From: Opitutia bacterium
Lineage (GTDB): Bacteria > Verrucomicrobiota > Verrucomicrobiia > Opitutales > UBA953
Direction: 5' to 3'
Length of the DNA: 6,897 nucleotides
Assembly (NCBI GenBank): GCA_947463395.1
Contig: CANHRV010000048.1
Span: 1-6,897, forward strand
Made by a program: the position numbers and the translations under genes. The notes beneath the pieces are model-generated. The model had not been told where the DNA came from. It saw nothing but the letters and a program-made list of their open reading frames with translations, and did no database searches. Below are positions 1-6,897 of this stretch, one piece after another. How positions within the stretch are numbered: position 1 is the first letter of the stretch; each line of letters begins with the position of its first letter.

Positions 1-638
1 AACATTTGGAACTCAATATGTCGAGGTTGCTCGATATATTTTTCGATATAGACGGCTCCGTTTCCGAAAGCTTTTTCGGCTTCTGCCCGAGCACTTTCAA
101 ATTCTTTGGCAAACGCAGCCGCATTGTGAACGATGCGCATACCTTTACCGCCACCACCTGCGACAGCCTTGATGATAACAGGGAAACCGATGCGTTGAGC
201 TTCTTTAACTGCTTCGCGTTGGTTATCAACGGGACCGTCTGTTCCAGGTACCGTAGGAACCTTGGCTTTGGCCGCCGTTTGGCGAGCAATGGCTTTGTCG
301 CCCATCAGGCGAATGGCTTCGGGGCGAGGTCCGATAAATTTAATATTAGCTGAGGCGCACTTTTCTGCAAAACCCGCACGTTCCGAGAGAAATCCGTAAC
401 CAGGGTGAATCGCATCCACATTCGTGATTTCAGCGGCGGAGATGATGCGATCTTCTCGCAGGTAAGAATCTTTACTCGCAGCAGGTCCGATACACACCGC
501 TTCATCGGCGAGTTGGACGTGCATGGATTGCTCGTCCGCTTGAGAATAAACCGCAACCGTTTTGATGCCCAACTCACGGCAGGCACGAATAATGCGAAGG
601 GCGATTTCGCCGCGATTGGCGATAAGGATTTTATTCAT
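1..638 (-). CDS. accC: Acetyl-CoA carboxylase biotin carboxylase subunit, 3' part cut by window edge
   Basis: AccC carboxylates the biotin of AccB using ATP and bicarbonate. The visible 212 residues are the N-terminal part of a protein normally about 450 long; the frame is open to the left edge. The biotin carboxylase N-terminal domain is clear: KILIANRGEIALRIIRACRE (3-22), IHPGYGFLSE (77-86) and FIGP (101-104). The ATP-grasp domain begins with MGDK (K115), followed by PVIIKA (K157) and the glycine-rich loop GGGGKG (161-166), corresponding to the ATP-binding lysines and loop of E. coli AccC. It ends near EKYIEQPRHIEFQ, a conserved stretch that continues in E. coli toward further catalytic residues, which lie outside the window here. 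The ATG at 638 fits the family start exactly. It lies 15 bases after the accB stop with no recognisable Shine-Dalgarno, so accBC are probably cotranscribed and perhaps coupled. Confidence 0.97.
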   Translation of the reverse strand, partial: MNKILIANRGEIALRIIRACRELGIKTVAVYSQADEQSMHVQLADEAVCIGPAASKDSYLREDRIISAAEITNVDAIHPGYGFLSERAGFAEKCASANIKFIGPRPEAIRLMGDKAIARQTAAKAKVPTVPGTDGPVDNQREAVKEAQRIGFPVIIKAVAGGGGKGMRIVHNAAAFAKEFESARAEAEKAFGNGAVYIEKYIEQPRHIEFQM

Positions 639-653
639 TGGAAAATTCGGGGA

Positions 654-1142
654 TTAGCCGACCTTCACGCGGAAGAGGGGCTGGCCGAATTCCACGGAGG
701 TTCCATTGGCGACGAGGCATTCAACCACCGTTCCCGCGACTTCAGCGGGAATCTCGTTCATCACCTTCATGGCTTCAATGATGCAGACGACGGTGTCGAC
801 CTTGACGGGAGATCCTACGGCCACAAAGGGTGGATTCTCGGGAGAGGGGGTCGCATAGAAAGTTCCAACCATCGGCGAGTTGATGGTTTTAATATTGGGG
901 TCAGCCACGGGTACCGCTGGAGCGCTGGGAGCAGCGGGCGCAGCGGCGACAGGAGCCACCGCTACCTGAGGAGCCACAGGGGCTGGAGCGGGGGCAGAAG
1001 CCGCTATTGCAGGGGTAGAAGCAACACGCCCATGGGCATCCCGCTTAATCCGCAACTTAAATTCTTGGTCCTGGATTTCGAACTCGGAAAGGTCCGACTT
1101 CTTCATTAAATCCACGACTTGTTTAATCTTATTTAGGTCCAA
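654..1142 (-). CDS. accB: Acetyl-CoA carboxylase biotin carboxyl carrier protein
   Basis: AccB carries the biotin that shuttles CO2 from biotin carboxylase to the carboxyltransferase in the cytoplasm, in the first committed step of fatty acid synthesis. In the 162-residue product, residues 1-34 form the N-terminal region (DLNKIKQVVDLMKKSDLSEF), residues 40-80 an Ala/Pro/Val-rich flexible linker, and 84-162 the biotinyl domain. EAMKVMNEI places the biotinylated lysine at K126, and GTFYATPSPE (93-102) is the protruding thumb typical of bacterial AccB. Length is normal for the family (about 150-165). The chosen start is the TTG at 1142: it has a GGAGG eight bases upstream and begins exactly where the family's conserved N terminus begins. 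A further in-frame TTG at 1202 would add 20 residues without family resemblance. accC follows after 15 bases. Confidence 0.96.
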   Translation of the reverse strand: MDLNKIKQVVDLMKKSDLSEFEIQDQEFKLRIKRDAHGRVASTPAIAASAPAPAPVAPQVAVAPVAAAPAAPSAPAVPVADPNIKTINSPMVGTFYATPSPENPPFVAVGSPVKVDTVVCIIEAMKVMNEIPAEVAGTVVECLVANGTSVEFGQPLFRVKVG

Positions 1143-1205
1143 GGTTGTATCCTCCAAGAGGGGGTTTCCTTGTTGATACAATGGCTTGGGGCCATAAATC
1201 AACCA
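1143..1205 (-). other. Intergenic leader between the AsmA-like gene and accB
   Basis: These 63 bases are the longest non-coding gap in the window. They hold the accB ribosome binding site and a small perfect inverted repeat, ATGGC-CCCAA-GCCAT (1181-1195), a 5-bp stem with a 5-base loop. There is no T-run after it, so it is not a Rho-independent terminator. TTGATT (1197-1202) and TTGTAT (1176-1181), 15 bases apart, are only a poor match to a housekeeping promoter. Whether accB has its own promoter here cannot be settled from the sequence. Confidence 0.4.
1151..1155 (-). promoter_or_regulatory. Shine-Dalgarno of accB (GGAGG), deciding a TTG start
   Basis: On the minus strand the bases read GGAGG, then eight bases, then TTG GAC CTA. 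This is the only strong ribosome binding site seen in front of any gene in the window. It selects the TTG at 1142 over the in-frame TTG at 1202 as the accB start. Confidence 0.8.
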
Positions 1206-3947
1206 TCATTCCGATAATTCGCTCGGAATTTTTCCTAACTTACTGCCTATACGTGACTTAAATAAGAATGATATTAGGGGTATTGTGCGAGTTTTTGGGG
1301 CAGAAATTGGTCCGTAGATGTTCACTCTGGTCTGATCGGCCAGAATTCGGTTCACGTTTAAAACCTCAAAGGGGTTGAAATTGCCTTTTTTGGGTATGGA
1401 GAATACCCCTTCAAAGTCCAAATTGGAGTCCACGAGGTCGACTTCCCCGGCCATTTCTAGGAAAGATTGGGGGCCGGTAATTAAGATGTTGGGGAAGTAA
1501 GCCCTGCCCTCGAGGCAACCAAAGTCCCCTTGGGCTTGGACGAGATTGTAGGTCGTGGCATTGATGCCCACGACTTCAAGTACAGCTGAGAGGCCACCTA
1601 AAATCCGTACTTTTTCTAGTTCAGGATTTCTTAGAGAAAAACTGCCCAAGCCTCGGACAAACTGAGGTTTCTCTAGGTTAATTTTACCATCAAAATTAAA
1701 ATTCAGAAAAGTTAACTCTTTAGGGGCTTTTTTAATGGTGAGGCTTTTGGGATTTTCCGAAGAAGCGGAGAGGTTTTCGAAAAGAGGAATGAGTAAACGA
1801 GAATCACAGTCGGAAAGATTAATCGAGAATAGCATGTCCTGATTTTCCTCGTCATGCATTTTGAAACGAGCGGTTCCGTTCGCCAAACCCATCGTTGATA
1901 CGACGTTTAAAATTTTATTTTTTTGGGAAAGATTTAATACGAGGTTTTCACTGGCTACACCCCAAGCTTGGAATGAAGTGGGGCAGAGAAGTGACGCGTC
2001 GATATTCAGGGCTTCACCTTTTTGTTCTCCGCGGATATTAAGTTTAGACTGACTGGGTAGTTTCAGGCCACGCAACATTTCTCCTGCCTTCTTATCAGCG
2101 CAGTGTGCAATAATCCATGGTTGGAGATTCCCAGATAATTGAATGATTGGCCCATTTTCTCCCTCAGGCTTTCGCCAATCCCAGACGGCAGAACCCTCTA
2201 GCCATCCATCGGTTTCTGGGTTCGCTCCCGCTAATTTATGTACGCCGATAAAGGTAGTGTCGGGATTAGCATCGACACTGATTTCAACGGAGTGAAAGGG
2301 TGTTTGTAAAAATTGAAATTGATCTAAGCGCACTCGACCTTGCGTGATGGCGTCCTCAACACCCCAGTGACCAGAAACATCGATGGTAGCGTATGGGTTA
2401 CTTGATAGAACAAAGTAACGCCAAAGGGAGACCCACCAATCGCCAAGAACTTGGTCGAGGCACTGAGGATGAACTTCGCCAAATAATCGAAGGCTGTAGG
2501 CGCCATTCTTTTCTAGCGAACAATCGGCCTCACCACGCACGGAGGCCAACTGCAATTCGCGAAGTAACAAAGAATAGGGTGTGCGATTGGGGTCGTAATC
2601 AAAATGAGCCGTTAGAGGCATGTCATGCTGGGGGGCAATAGCCTGTGTGCTTAAGCCCATCGCCTTTAATCCAGAAAAAGTAATATCGCCATCCACACAC
2701 CCCAGCTTTTCTCCGTGTTGAATATTAACATCGGCCAGGCCAATGACCCCTTGTAATTCAACGCCCGCTTCTTTTAGGCCGGATTTTATTTCAGGAAAAC
2801 TGAGCAGGTCTTCGACATCAATCTGGGCTTGAGTGATTTCAAAAAGAAATTGATCGGTGAGATTTTCCTCGTCCGCTGGTTGCCAGAGAATTTGTCCACT
2901 AGCCCATGAGCGATGGGAGAAAAAATCGATATCGATTTCAGTAAAGGTTTTTCCAGCTCGGGGATGAACTTCAATCGTTGCTTGGATTTCTTTAATCCTG
3001 TCGTAAGAAAAATCGGCCATAATGATTTCACCCTGAGTTTCAGCCCATGTGTTTGTGCCATGGAGTTTAAACTCCAAACACCGGGCAGCGAATTTTTGAT
3101 AAACGAGGTTAGCCGCTTCCCCTTTCAGCTGCCATGTGTCTAAATGACCCGCGGGATCGAGTTGAAGATGGATTTGAAAGTTTAACTCCTGAGCTTGTAT
3201 CAACGTGGGCAAGCTGGGTTGCGGTTGATTGCCTAGCACCAAGCGGCAGGTTAACTGTGAGCTTCCTTGTTTTTCGCTGAAGGCTTGTAAATGTAAAGAC
3301 GCACCGCCAGCTCGATCGGCAATTAAGGTCGACTGTTCTATTCCACTTAAGATTCGGCTAACCCGTGCTGCGAGAGGCTCGAGGTTCGGTTCGGCGGTTG
3401 ATGGCAGTGTGAGGATGCCGATGGGCACTTTACCTTCGGCTGAAACAATGAAATCACCCGCACGTAAAAAGAGCCCTGAAGTGGTAAGCCAAGGACCCTC
3501 TTTTTTAATTTCCCCACGAATATCTTCGACGATTAAACGTCTTTGGCCCGTTTGGGAGGCTGCGGCTGGACACCAGATTTTTCCGCCACGCAGATAAATG
3601 CGGTCAGGCAAAATTTGCCCGCGGCCAAGGTGCCAAAAGTTAAGTTTTAATTCGGCTCTTTCAACCGTTAGGATTTCACCCGTAATGGGTTCGACCTCGA
3701 GAGTTAGGTCATCGGCGGCTAGACTTAAATTAGGCAGAACCCAAAAGTTTCGCGCTTGAAGAGTAATTCCATCTTTTTGCAATTTTTGGTTTAGGATGGA
3801 GACGATTCCTTCGGGAATCCGCCAGCCTCCATCGCGAGCGCTAATCCAGAGCAAAAAGATTTGTATAAAAAGAAGTAATCCAAGACTAACCAATCCAAGT
3901 CGACGAAGCCATGAGTAAAGAGGTGAATGCTCAGAAGAAGAGCTCAT
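1206..3947 (-). CDS. Large AsmA-like envelope protein
   Basis: This 913-residue protein has a short basic N terminus and one membrane helix (about residues 17-37), followed by a long region of alternating beta-strand character with no catalytic motif. An AsmA-type C-terminal region lies near 780-900: GCLEGRAYFPNILITGP, then LEMAGEVDLVDSNLDFEGVFSIP and a closing RVNIYGPISAPKT. This is the layout of AsmA-like/DUF3971-type proteins (relatives of AsmA, YhdP, YdbH and TamB), whose characterised members are inner-membrane-anchored beta-groove bridges implicated in moving phospholipids to the outer membrane. The same role here is inference. The ATG at 3947 overlaps the stop of the DUF4340 gene by four bases and has no clear Shine-Dalgarno, so coupling to upstream translation is likely. 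The C terminus ends in a short hydrophobic then basic tail. Base composition looks more AT-rich by eye than in the acc genes. Family assignment is fairly sure; the subfamily is not. Confidence 0.8.
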   Translation of the reverse strand: MSSSSEHSPLYSWLRRLGLVSLGLLLFIQIFLLWISARDGGWRIPEGIVSILNQKLQKDGITLQARNFWVLPNLSLAADDLTLEVEPITGEILTVERAELKLNFWHLGRGQILPDRIYLRGGKIWCPAAASQTGQRRLIVEDIRGEIKKEGPWLTTSGLFLRAGDFIVSAEGKVPIGILTLPSTAEPNLEPLAARVSRILSGIEQSTLIADRAGGASLHLQAFSEKQGSSQLTCRLVLGNQPQPSLPTLIQAQELNFQIHLQLDPAGHLDTWQLKGEAANLVYQKFAARCLEFKLHGTNTWAETQGEIIMADFSYDRIKEIQATIEVHPRAGKTFTEIDIDFFSHRSWASGQILWQPADEENLTDQFLFEITQAQIDVEDLLSFPEIKSGLKEAGVELQGVIGLADVNIQHGEKLGCVDGDITFSGLKAMGLSTQAIAPQHDMPLTAHFDYDPNRTPYSLLLRELQLASVRGEADCSLEKNGAYSLRLFGEVHPQCLDQVLGDWWVSLWRYFVLSSNPYATIDVSGHWGVEDAITQGRVRLDQFQFLQTPFHSVEISVDANPDTTFIGVHKLAGANPETDGWLEGSAVWDWRKPEGENGPIIQLSGNLQPWIIAHCADKKAGEMLRGLKLPSQSKLNIRGEQKGEALNIDASLLCPTSFQAWGVASENLVLNLSQKNKILNVVSTMGLANGTARFKMHDEENQDMLFSINLSDCDSRLLIPLFENLSASSENPKSLTIKKAPKELTFLNFNFDGKINLEKPQFVRGLGSFSLRNPELEKVRILGGLSAVLEVVGINATTYNLVQAQGDFGCLEGRAYFPNILITGPQSFLEMAGEVDLVDSNLDFEGVFSIPKKGNFNPFEVLNVNRILADQTRVNIYGPISAPKTRTIPLISFLFKSRIGSKLGKIPSELSE

Positions 3948-5785
3948 CGACTGGGCGTATCTAAAAGAGGAAGAAGGATTTCAGCGAGAGACGGATCGAG
4001 TAAAAAGTTATCGCTATCAGACTCATCGCGCAGGAGGAGTGCCGACCCGCTTAAAGGTGCCGAGCAAAGATAGGTGCGAAAAGATTCGGCCGCACCCGTT
4101 GCTCCTGCAGCCGCTTGATCGGTGATGCGCAATTCGTAGACCCATTCTCCAGCCCCGATTTCTCGAGTGGGGAATTCCACGGCTTTCACTTGTGCAAAGG
4201 CAGTAGCCAAACGTCGACTGAGGTTCGCATCAAGCACGCCCGTGCTAATCCAATTTCCTTCCGGACTTAAGCGTGCCTCTCCGAGAACTTTATTATCCTG
4301 ACGGCGAACTAATCTGAGTCCACTGACTTTGGCGCCAGCGGTGAGCTCGGTGACGATGCGACTTCGCCAGTATTGTGGAGCAACATTCAAATGATCGTTC
4401 TTAAGTAATGAAATTTCACAAACGGCAGCGAAGGCCGAACCTTTTTGGTGGACAATCAGGGAACTCGTTGGGTGATTTTCTGGAGCAGGGTAGAAAAAGA
4501 TAACCACGCGTTCGCCACCAAATTCGACATCGATTTTTTGCAAAGGTTTTGCCGTGATGGTATTAGCAGGGATGAGCCAAGGTCCGGCTTGATCACCCAA
4601 CTTTCCTGGTTGTCGTAAGGCTCGTAGTTGGCTGAGGGCAGTTAAAAACTCCGTGGCCTTTGCCGCGTTGGCTTCGCGTCGTTGGGTGGCGGTTGAGCCT
4701 GGAGCGACGGGGATTTCCCAGCGGGCTTCTCCCGTGGATGATTCTAATCGGTGTAAGGTAATCGAACGTCCGCCCGAGGTGAGAGTGAATCCAGTAGCTA
4801 ATTCATAATCGAAATCGGTTGGACGTGTTGAGTTTAAAGTTTCGCGAGGGTTAAACCATTCCGTTAGGTTTTGTGTATCGAGCAGAAATACCGACTCATT
4901 TTCTTCTAATTTCGCCCAACGCTGAGAGGTGGTTCCCGATTTAATTTTTCCTAACAAAAGTACTTGGCGACGAGAATTTCCTTCTACTCCAATCCGCCAC
5001 TCAGGTGTGGCTAGCCCCGTTTCCTCCTGAGGGTTTTCGACAAAGGTGAAGGCTTTGGCATTGAGCAAATTGGTGATAGCTTTGTTGGCTCTTTCGGCGT
5101 CGGCTAAGTGATCGAAAGGAGCTTCAAAGCGCCATTCAGGTCCCTGATTGCGGTGACCGACGCGAGTTCTTTCTTCCAACGTTAGGGTGGTTAACACATC
5201 GCTTTCGGGTGTTTTTTGACGGACAGAAAGAGCTCGTGCTTCGAATTCATTAATTTCAAAAACTTTATCAATACGATAGGTTTCGGGTTTGGCATCAAGG
5301 GCGGCCGCTAATGCATCTCCTAAGGGAATAATTTTTTCTCCATTAGGAATTAGCAAAAAAGTCTGACGAGTGTCTTTGTTCTCGCCGATTTTAACTTCCA
5401 CGACACTTCCAGTTTCTGAGGTCGTTTTTAAAATCCAACGAGGTTTTTCCAGACCATAGACAGAGAGGTTGCCTGAACCAACTTTTGCCTCGGTTGTCGA
5501 AAACCCTTTTTCTACATCGATGTATCTTACTTCATCTAAAAGCCGTTGCACAGCCCAGAGATTGGCTGGCCAGGTATACGGGGTTGTGACGTACCAATAG
5601 CCGTTCTTTTTTTCGAGGCTCAATTTCTTTTCCTGATCCAGGAGCTCAATTTTAGCAATGGCACTGGAGAACAAAAAGTTTTGCGCAATCGGTACTGGGG
5701 CGTGTTGACGAGTCGATTTCCAAACCAAGCCAAAGGCTAGTAGATTGGCAACGATGAGAATGAGAGTAGAGCGGGCAATCCGCAT
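3944..5785 (-). CDS. DUF4340 domain-containing, N-terminally membrane-anchored protein
   Basis: This 613-residue protein starts with an uncleaved-looking signal anchor (residues 5-22) and has a long, presumably periplasmic, remainder. It fits the DUF4340 family, of unknown biochemical function and often encoded beside Gldg-type ABC transporter genes. The body reads as four successive units of similar layout (about 43-164, 200-312, 325-465, 480-610): a beta-rich start, a tryptophan strand (W64, W218, W356, W512), a helix rich in Leu/Ala, a second strand (W117, W263, W548; unit 3 differs) and a closing strand-helix such as FLLD or FLLDPSL. The ATG at 5785 was chosen because it puts the anchor at the N terminus and lies 7 bases past the upstream stop; an in-frame TTG at 5824 would add 13 residues and overlap the upstream gene. 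No strong Shine-Dalgarno is seen at either. The stop overlaps the next start (ATGA), suggesting translational coupling. Confidence 0.85.
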   Translation of the reverse strand: MRIARSTLILIVANLLAFGLVWKSTRQHAPVPIAQNFLFSSAIAKIELLDQEKKLSLEKKNGYWYVTTPYTWPANLWAVQRLLDEVRYIDVEKGFSTTEAKVGSGNLSVYGLEKPRWILKTTSETGSVVEVKIGENKDTRQTFLLIPNGEKIIPLGDALAAALDAKPETYRIDKVFEINEFEARALSVRQKTPESDVLTTLTLEERTRVGHRNQGPEWRFEAPFDHLADAERANKAITNLLNAKAFTFVENPQEETGLATPEWRIGVEGNSRRQVLLLGKIKSGTTSQRWAKLEENESVFLLDTQNLTEWFNPRETLNSTRPTDFDYELATGFTLTSGGRSITLHRLESSTGEARWEIPVAPGSTATQRREANAAKATEFLTALSQLRALRQPGKLGDQAGPWLIPANTITAKPLQKIDVEFGGERVVIFFYPAPENHPTSSLIVHQKGSAFAAVCEISLLKNDHLNVAPQYWRSRIVTELTAGAKVSGLRLVRRQDNKVLGEARLSPEGNWISTGVLDANLSRRLATAFAQVKAVEFPTREIGAGEWVYELRITDQAAAGATGAAESFRTYLCSAPLSGSALLLRDESDSDNFLLDPSLAEILLPLLDTPSR

Positions 5786-5792
5786 AAAGGTC

Positions 5793-6897
5793 TTAACTTC
5801 TGCGACGCCAGAAGGAAATCGCAAGCCCGACTACACAGACAATGACGGGAATGATGCTGAATCGCAGGGCTAAGGCCCAGAAATCGGAAGCCGTGGCATT
5901 GACTTGATAGGCCGTGGAGGCTCGGGAGGGGAGGGATACCGCACGATCACGATCGGATAGCCAAGCGGCACATTGTAAAAGGAAGGCCTGATTGCCTCCG
6001 CGATTGAGCCTTGCGTTGGCCGCTATTTCGGAAGTCCCAACGACGGCAAGTCGACCTCCTGTACTGCCCGACCCTTTACTGATACCAGTGGCACGCTCAG
6101 CCGCCGAGGCAATGCAAATAGGTCCAGCTTGGTCTCGGTCGGGGTCAAAGCGAAAAGGTTTACGGCGTATTTCTGTTTCACCCCAAGAGTTGTCAGAAGC
6201 GAAGATGAGAGGAGTGACGGATAAAGTGCTGTCGGGTGGACTACCTTCATCGAAACGAGCAGGCCGCAGACGTGTGGCGATGAGTGGAAGGTCTTGTTCC
6301 TTTAAAACGCGGGTTAACGGGTGAGGTTTGTCGGTTAGTCGACGCAAAGCAATATCGCCATCGGTTGTCCGAGAAGAGGGGTCTGGTTCTTGTAATTCAG
6401 CATCGGGTGAGAAGATTGCCCACTCAGCTAATACGGACTCCAATCCATGCGGCTTGCCGGGGTCCAAGAGGAGAAAGACGCGCCCGTTCTTTTCGTATAA
6501 ATAACTGCGTAACCGTTCCGTCTCTGCAGGAGTAAAGGCAGTTTGTGGACCAGCGACTAAAACCATCGAGGCGTCGCGAGGTATTTCGGTAATCGTTAGT
6601 AGGTCGAGAGGGCGAACGATAAAATTACGATTGCGCAACTGGCGAGAGAGGGAGGACATTCCTCGCCATGGATTAGGTTCTTCAATCCCTAGTTCACCGT
6701 GTCCGCGAGTAACGTAGCAGATGGCTGGTTTGTCTTCCGTGACCTCTAGTAATCCTGATGTGATGGCTTCTTCACCACGAAAAACGAGACGTTTGTCGGC
6801 AGACATCTCAAAGAATTCATTTCCATTAATGTACTTAGCTCGATTGCCGCAGGTAAGAATTAAAACCGTATTTCGACCAGGTGGACCGTGTTGTGCA
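5793..6897 (-). CDS. Gldg-family ABC transporter auxiliary protein (ABC_transp_aux-like), 5' end truncated by window edge
   Basis: The frame is open to the right edge, so the ATG at 6806 is internal and the real start lies outside; 367 residues are visible. Family features, numbered from the first visible residue: a FRGEEAITSGLL segment (39-50), a GHGE motif (65-68) after a hydrophobic strand, VLVAGP (112-117) and FLLLDPG (141-147) in a Rossmann-like core, HPLTR (192-196), then RLAVVGTSEIAAN followed by GGNQAFLLQCAAWL (282-313). A single membrane helix (about 341-362) ends in a basic RRRS tail. This matches the Gldg/ABC_transp_aux family, which accompanies GldA/GldF-type ABC transporters; in Bacteroidota GldG belongs to the gliding apparatus, but most homologues are uncharacterised. 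The bulk should be periplasmic, with an N-terminal helix expected beyond the edge. The next gene, a DUF4340 protein, starts 7 bases after the stop, a common pairing. Substrate unknown; gliding should not be assumed. Confidence 0.87.
   Translation of the reverse strand, partial: AQHGPPGRNTVLILTCGNRAKYINGNEFFEMSADKRLVFRGEEAITSGLLEVTEDKPAICYVTRGHGELGIEEPNPWRGMSSLSRQLRNRNFIVRPLDLLTITEIPRDASMVLVAGPQTAFTPAETERLRSYLYEKNGRVFLLLDPGKPHGLESVLAEWAIFSPDAELQEPDPSSRTTDGDIALRRLTDKPHPLTRVLKEQDLPLIATRLRPARFDEGSPPDSTLSVTPLIFASDNSWGETEIRRKPFRFDPDRDQAGPICIASAAERATGISKGSGSTGGRLAVVGTSEIAANARLNRGGNQAFLLQCAAWLSDRDRAVSLPSRASTAYQVNATASDFWALALRFSIIPVIVCVVGLAISFWRRRS

Noticed and set aside
6..353. Plus-strand open frame at the left edge
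   Set aside because: It is antisense to the well-supported accC coding region, and the translation has no family resemblance.
305..586. Minus-strand open frame of 93 codons
   Set aside because: It is an out-of-frame shadow inside accC, whose own frame encodes clear biotin carboxylase motifs.
405..1109. Long open frame of 234 codons on the plus strand
   Set aside because: It lies antisense across accB and the start of accC. Its Gly/Arg/Ser-rich translation is what the complement of the Ala/Pro-rich AccB linker gives, and it resembles no protein family.
1181..1195. Inverted repeat as a transcription terminator after the AsmA-like gene
   Set aside because: The stem is only 5 bp and is not followed by a run of T on the minus strand.
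5786..5824. TTG at 5824 as the start of the DUF4340 gene
   Set aside because: It would overlap the Gldg gene by 32 bases, add 13 polar residues before the signal anchor, and use a weaker start codon than the ATG at 5785.
5992..6535. Plus-strand and alternate-frame open frames within the Gldg gene
   Set aside because: They overlap a frame with clear Gldg-family motifs, and none has a ribosome binding site or a recognisable domain.
6804..6806. ATG at 6806 as the true start of the Gldg gene
   Set aside because: The frame continues open upstream to the edge with plausible family sequence, and the expected N-terminal membrane helix would be missing from such a start.

Overview
All genes in this window run on the minus strand, so transcription goes from the right edge to the left edge. 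Five genes are visible, packed almost without gaps: a GldG-family protein (5' end cut by the right edge), a DUF4340-family protein, a large AsmA-like protein, accB, and accC (3' half cut by the left edge). No RNA gene, mobile element, CRISPR array or long non-coding stretch is present. The longest gap is about 63 bases, between the AsmA-like gene and accB.

The organism is a Gram-negative-type bacterium, most likely a member of Verrucomicrobiota (possibly Opitutae). This is inferred from the style of the AccB and AccC sequences (for example the AccC segment IIKAVAGGGGKGMRI and the AccB segment VVCIIEAMKVMNEI) and from the pairing of a Gldg protein with a DUF4340 protein. It rests on remembered family resemblance, not on a search.

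Region by region. Positions 6897-5793 hold the C-terminal part of a Gldg (ABC_transp_aux) protein, the auxiliary substrate-side component of GldA/GldF/GldG-type ABC transporters. The ATPase and permease genes are expected just beyond the right edge. Seven bases later comes a membrane-anchored DUF4340 protein (5785-3944), which on reading appears to be built from four copies of one fold unit. Its stop codon overlaps the start of a 913-residue AsmA-like protein (3947-1206) through an ATGA junction. This three-gene block looks like one translationally coupled envelope module.

After a 63-base gap follow accB (1142-654, starting at TTG behind a strong GGAGG) and accC (638 to the left edge). They encode the biotin carrier and biotin carboxylase of acetyl-CoA carboxylase, the first committed step of fatty acid synthesis. 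The module is uncharacterised. AsmA-family proteins in other bacteria are linked to lipid movement between the membranes, so its placement directly upstream of fatty-acid synthesis genes is suggestive but unproven.
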